Of a stretch of 17,161 nt of DNA, positions 14,454 to 17,161 are shown piece by piece. The stretch is from JBDRLV01 sp043812755. GTDB taxonomy: Bacteria; Patescibacteriota; Patescibacteriia; UBA9934; GWF2-40-263. Numbering within the stretch: the stretch's first letter is position 1; the number at the start of each line of letters is the position of its first letter. The notes under the pieces are model-generated. The model was not told the origin of the DNA and searched no databases. It saw only the letters and a program-made list of their open reading frames with translations. The stretch is from positions 1-17,161 of the forward strand of contig JBDRLV010000001.1 in assembly GCA_043812755.1 (NCBI GenBank). The letters run 5' to 3'. The translations under genes were made by a program, and so were the position numbers.

Positions 14454-14813
14454 CTAGGTTTTTATCTCAACATCAACTCCTGCGGGAAGATTCAAACTCA
14501 TCAATGCATCAATTGTTTTTTCTGTTGGATCTGTAATATCGATAAGACGCTTGTGGATACGCATTTCATACTGCTCTCTGGAATCCTTGTGAACAAATGT
14601 TGATTTATTCACTGTATATTTCCTCTTTTCTGTTGGAAGAGGAATTGGGCCATGAACCTTTGCGCCTGAGCGTTCTGCAGTCTTAATGATGGTTTGAGTC
14701 GCCTGATCAATCACCTTATGATCATAAGCACGAATTTTAATCCTAATGCGCGACTTTTCATCTGTTTCGCTCGCTTGTTTGGTTGTTTTGTTTTCTTCTT
14801 GAGTTGTTGACAC
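14454..14813 (-). CDS. rpsJ: Ribosomal protein uS10 with N-terminal extension
   Basis: uS10 lies in the 30S head, and in E. coli it also serves as the antitermination factor NusE. The conserved part starts at residue 21 (SRIRIKIRAYDHKVID) and contains GPIPLPTEKRKYTVNKSTFVHKDSREQYEMRIHKRLIDI and the C-terminal LPAGVDVEIKT. The 119-residue length is due to about 20 extra polar N-terminal residues. The only in-frame start that keeps the fold is a GTG at 14813. It follows a hairpin terminator after tuf and ends in TAG. Confidence 0.95.
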   Translation of the reverse strand: MSTTQEENKTTKQASETDEKSRIRIKIRAYDHKVIDQATQTIIKTAERSGAKVHGPIPLPTEKRKYTVNKSTFVHKDSREQYEMRIHKRLIDITDPTEKTIDALMSLNLPAGVDVEIKT

Positions 14814-14833
14814 AGATTTAATGAAAGAACAGG

Positions 14834-14856
14834 AAAAGGGGTCGCAAGCGACCCCT
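14834..14856 (-). terminator. Intrinsic terminator or attenuator after tuf
   Basis: A perfect 8-bp stem AGGGGTCG/CGACCCCT (14837-14844 with 14849-14856, 4-nt loop) is followed on the minus strand by four T residues (14837-14834, the first of them shared with the base of the stem). It starts 8 nt after the tuf stop and ends about 20 nt before the rpsJ start, so it probably lowers transcription into the ribosomal block. Confidence 0.7.
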
Positions 14857-14863
14857 AATATTA

Positions 14864-16057
14864 TTAATTAAGTATTTTTGTCACCACACCAGCACCTACA
14901 GTTCTACCACCCTCTCGAATAGCAAAAGACATCTTTTCTTCAAGTGCAACTGGTTGGATCAATTTAACTGTTAAATTAATTGTATCTCCTGGCATAACCA
15001 TTTCAGTTCCTTCAGGAAGAATTACTTCACCTGTAACATCTGTAGTTCTGATATAAAACTGCGGCTTGTAACCTTTAAAGAATGGTTTATGTCGTCCACC
15101 TTCCTCTTTAGCAAGAGCATATACCTCTGCTTCAAATTCTGTATGAGGAGTAATTGAGCCTGGTTTAGCAAGCACCATTCCTCGCTCAACATCATCTTTC
15201 TTTACTCCACGAAGAAGAATACCTGCATTATCACCAGCACGGCCTTCATCAAGGTTCTTATTAAACATTTCAATTCCTGTAACAACAGTTTTTGAACTCA
15301 GTGGTTTAATACCAACAATTTCAACCTCTTCATTTAACTTAACCATTCCACGCTCAATACGGCCAGTAACAACTGTACCACGTCCTTCAATTGAGAAAAC
15401 ATCCTCGATTGGCATTAAGTATGGCTTATCAACCTCGCGAACTGGCTCTGGAATATATGTATCAAGTTGTTCAATAAGCTCCATGATTGGCTTTGTTGCT
15501 TCTTCATCTGAAGGATTTTCAAGAGCTTTAAGAGCTGAGCCTCTGATAATTGGTGTCTCATCACCTGGATATTTGTATTGTTTTAGAAGATCACGAACTT
15601 CTTCTTCAACTAAATCTATAAGTTCTGGATCATCAACTTGATCAATTTTATTTAAAAACACCACGATCGCTGGCACACCAACTTGACGAGCAAGAAGAAT
15701 ATGTTCACGAGTCTGTGGCATTGGGCCATCAGCAGCAGAAACAACCAAAACAGCACCGTCCATCTGGGCAGCGCCTGTAATCATATTTTTAATATAGTCT
15801 GCGTGACCTGGACAGTCTACGTGCGCATAGTGGCGCTTGTCTGACTCATACTCACAGTGAGCGGTAGCAATGGTAATACCACGCGCCTTACTCTCAGGAG
15901 CTTTGTCAAGGTCATCAACACCCTTTGATTGGGCAATCATTCCTTTTGCAGTTAAAACCGCAAGGATAGCCGCTGTAAGAGTTGTCTTGCCATGATCTAC
16001 ATGGCCGATTGTTCCAACGTTTACATGTGGCTTATCACGTTTAAATGCTTCTGCCAT
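14864..16057 (-). CDS. tuf: Translation elongation factor EF-Tu
   Basis: EF-Tu carries aminoacyl-tRNA to the ribosome as a GTPase. The 397-residue product has all G motifs: GHVDHGKT (18-25), RGITI (59-63) with the switch I threonine, DCPGH (81-85) with the catalytic histidine, NKID (136-139) and SAL (173-175). Domains II and III follow with VFSIEGRGTVVTGR, YRP-like region FKGYKPQFYIRTTDVTG and the C-terminal REGGRTVGAGVV. Switch I reads ATAHCEY where many bacteria have NTSHVEY. The ATG at 16057 gives the family start (MAEAFKRDKPHVNVG). A farther ATG at 16081 would add eight unlikely residues. It has its own strong promoter and terminator. fusA, rpsG and rpsL are not adjacent. Confidence 0.98.
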   Translation of the reverse strand: MAEAFKRDKPHVNVGTIGHVDHGKTTLTAAILAVLTAKGMIAQSKGVDDLDKAPESKARGITIATAHCEYESDKRHYAHVDCPGHADYIKNMITGAAQMDGAVLVVSAADGPMPQTREHILLARQVGVPAIVVFLNKIDQVDDPELIDLVEEEVRDLLKQYKYPGDETPIIRGSALKALENPSDEEATKPIMELIEQLDTYIPEPVREVDKPYLMPIEDVFSIEGRGTVVTGRIERGMVKLNEEVEIVGIKPLSSKTVVTGIEMFNKNLDEGRAGDNAGILLRGVKKDDVERGMVLAKPGSITPHTEFEAEVYALAKEEGGRHKPFFKGYKPQFYIRTTDVTGEVILPEGTEMVMPGDTINLTVKLIQPVALEEKMSFAIREGGRTVGAGVVTKILN

Positions 16058-16073
16058 AAAAAATTTAGAACCA

Positions 16074-16136
16074 TGAAACATAAAACATGAGACAGCGAAA
16101 ACTCACTAAATCATGTTAAAAATACTTCATGTTTCA
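16074..16136. repeat. Inverted repeats in the tuf 5' leader
   Basis: Arms 16074-16081 and 16129-16136 (TGAAACAT and complement) form an 8-bp pair. The word AAACATGA at 16083-16090 can instead pair with TCATGTT at 16111-16117 or with 16127-16134. The roughly 100-nt leader of the tuf mRNA could therefore fold in alternative ways near the start codon. Confidence 0.5.
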
Positions 16137-16167
16137 CTTTATATGTTATAAGTGTTTAAGTGTGCGA

Positions 16168-16196
16168 AGTATAACAGATAGTGCTAAAACGTGCAA
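16168..16196 (-). promoter_or_regulatory. Sigma-70-type promoter of tuf
   Basis: The minus strand has TTGCAC (16196-16191), a spacer of exactly 17 nt, and TATACT (16173-16168). Predicted initiation is near 16161, giving a leader of about 104 nt before the tuf ATG. It is the best promoter-like sequence in the window. Confidence 0.75.
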
Positions 16197-16260
16197 GTCC
16201 TAATGGGGACTTTCACGTATATTTTAATGCCTTTTTTGGCAATAATTAGAGGGTTTAATT

Positions 16261-16284
16261 TTTTTAGCTAAATTTAGCTAAAAA
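16261..16284. promoter_or_regulatory. 24-bp perfect palindrome upstream of the tuf promoter
   Basis: The sequence is perfectly symmetrical about 16272/16273 and contains two copies of TTTAGCTAAA, which share their outer bases. It lies about 65 bp upstream of the tuf -35. It could be an operator or simply an AT-rich upstream element. With no GC in the stem ends and little U-tract, it is a poor terminator for the upstream gene. Confidence 0.4.
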
Positions 16285-16330
16285 TTATTATTATCTTACC
16301 AAAACAATATAAAGCACAGCAGAAAAATAT

Positions 16331-16356
16331 CCACAACCTACCCACCAACCAACACC
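16331..16356 (-). other. G-rich tract downstream of the acidic gene, potential two-tier G-quadruplex
   Basis: On the minus strand, directly after the stop codon, six runs of two or three G lie within 26 nt with 1-4-nt loops. This pattern could form a two-tetrad quadruplex in the transcript. I have no direct evidence that it folds. Confidence 0.35.
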
Positions 16357-16949
16357 TATTCTATTGGTTCAAGATAAAACTGCTCTTCACTGAAATCATC
16401 TTCGTTTTTTTGTGTGACAGCCTTATTTTCCTCTGATTTACTGCTTTCTTCTGACAATTCTGGAGTTTGAGTATCTGTTTGTTTTCTAAACTGCTCAAGT
16501 TGTTTCTTTACATCATCAACCTCATTTTCACTCATTTGTGAAAGATTCCATGTTTTTGCTTTTGATCCTGCAGGCGCCATAGCTTCAAAAATATCAGCTG
16601 GAGTCTCAGGTTCAACAGGCCCAACTGGTGCCTGAACATCTGCTGGCTTTTCAGGTTCTGTTGGTTTTATTGAGAATATCTCAGGCTCTTCATCAATTAA
16701 TCCTAAATCGTCTTCAAGAGGAGTACCTGAAAAATCACCGCCAAAATCAATTTCTTCTGGTTCTTCAATAATTTCGTCAAAATATTCATCCCCATACTCT
16801 GTAAAATCATAATTTGCTTCATCTATCAGGTTTTCATATTGATCAAAGCCCATTATTACATAAATATTCTCACCGTCAGGATCAGTGACGATCATTCTAT
16901 CCCCTGTTGATTTAACAAGCCTTAATATCCTTTTAAATTGATTGTCCAT
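16356..16949 (-). CDS. Unknown acidic, probably disordered protein
   Basis: I do not recognise a firm function. The 197-residue product has a small folded-looking N-terminus (about 1-45) with KSTGDRMIVTDPDGENIYVIMGFDQYENL. This faintly resembles the strand-and-helix start of Phd/YefM-type antitoxins, but no toxin gene is next to it. The rest is low-complexity: an Asp/Glu/Tyr-rich stretch, a Pro/Glu region with the repeated pattern EPE-x-PAD, and a Ser/Glu/Lys tail. There is no membrane segment. ATGs at 16976 and 16970 are also in frame, but 16976 overlaps the -10 of the upstream promoter. I therefore chose 16949. It ends in TAG and lies 298 nt upstream of tuf on the same strand. Confidence 0.65.
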   Translation of the reverse strand: MDNQFKRILRLVKSTGDRMIVTDPDGENIYVIMGFDQYENLIDEANYDFTEYGDEYFDEIIEEPEEIDFGGDFSGTPLEDDLGLIDEEPEIFSIKPTEPEKPADVQAPVGPVEPETPADIFEAMAPAGSKAKTWNLSQMSENEVDDVKKQLEQFRKQTDTQTPELSEESSKSEENKAVTQKNEDDFSEEQFYLEPIE

Positions 16950-16974
16950 ATTTTTATTTATTGAATTCATCGGC

Positions 16975-17002
16975 ATTTTATCGCATCTGAGCAGGGTGTC
17001 AA
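16975..17002 (-). promoter_or_regulatory. Sigma-70-type promoter of the acidic protein gene
   Basis: A consensus TTGACA (17002-16997), a 16-nt spacer and TAAAAT (16980-16975, five of six consensus bases) stand upstream of the gene. Predicted initiation near 16968 leaves a leader of about 19 nt before the ATG at 16949. Confidence 0.65.
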
Positions 17003-17161
17003 ATACTAAACAAAAATCCGAAATCCTAATATCTAAATCCTAAACAAATTCGAATATCTAAATCCAAATGTTCTAAACCATGGTTTTGAATTTTGAACAT
17101 TATAATTTTGATATTGTTTAGCCTGCCCTTCCGAAGCCCAAAGGGCGAAGGGGGGAATTTA
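17001..17161. repeat. AT-rich repeat cluster and GC-rich hairpin at the window edge
   Basis: A 13-bp word AATATCTAAATCC is directly repeated at 17028-17040 and 17053-17065 (25-nt period). Arms AATGTTC (17067-17073) and GAACATT (17095-17101) flank a perfect 12-bp palindrome at 17075-17086. A separate GC-rich hairpin follows: CCCTTC (17126-17131) with GAAGGG (17147-17152), enclosing GCCC-AAA-GGGC. No gene is visible, and the element may continue beyond the window. Confidence 0.6.

Noticed and set aside
16230..16246. Terminator at the TGCC/GGCA hairpin upstream of tuf
   Set aside because: Only four pairs with a 6-nt loop and no U-tract on the minus strand.
17028..17065. CRISPR array
   Set aside because: Only two copies of a 13-bp word with a 12-nt gap; the repeat is too short and no cas gene is near.
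1..17161. Genetic code with UGA as Gly or Trp
   Set aside because: No in-frame TGA interrupts any recognised gene, so the standard reading suffices.

Overview
The window is an almost complete ribosomal-protein superoperon read entirely on the minus strand. The best guess is a member of the Candidate Phyla Radiation (Patescibacteria). The evidence is low G+C, very tight gene packing, no rpmD (uL30) gene between rpsE and rplO (a known hallmark of that group), a zinc-type uS14, and start codons with almost no Shine-Dalgarno sequence. I cannot place it more finely than that. All 27 minus-strand genes end in TAA or TAG and read cleanly with the standard code.

Layout, following transcription from right to left. 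The right edge (about 17001-17161) holds AT-rich repeats and a GC-rich hairpin. Next comes an acidic, probably disordered protein of unknown function (16356-16949) with its own promoter. A 298-nt spacer follows, with a 24-bp perfect palindrome, a G-rich tract and a near-consensus sigma-70 promoter, and leads into tuf. A hairpin plus U-tract separates tuf from rpsJ. A 276-nt non-coding spacer separates rpsJ from rplC. Then rplC-rplD-rplW-rplB-rpsS-rplV-rpsC-rplP-rpmC-rpsQ-rplN-rplX-rplE-rpsN-rpsH-rplF-rplR-rpsE-rplO-secY run in the classic S10-spc order, ending in an intrinsic terminator. A second short unit, adk-map-ruvX(yqgF)-recO, starts from what looks like an extended -10 promoter sitting almost on the adk start codon. 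The usual infA-rpmJ-rpsM-rpsK-rpoA continuation after map is not here.

The left 1 kb differs: one plus-strand gene (from position 4, possibly cut by the window edge) of clearly higher G+C, unrecognised, ending at a good terminator and converging on recO. It may be transferred DNA or a contig join.

Functionally the block makes 19 ribosomal proteins (9 within or near the peptide-exit or peptidyl-transferase region), EF-Tu, the translocon channel SecY, adenylate kinase, and the enzyme that removes N-terminal methionine, plus two DNA-repair proteins. There is no obvious new enzyme system. The parts that merit a second look lie between genes: a 276-nt spacer carrying the only strong Shine-Dalgarno motif I noticed, a REP-like palindrome between map and ruvX, and different AT-rich inverted repeats in several of the longer spacers.
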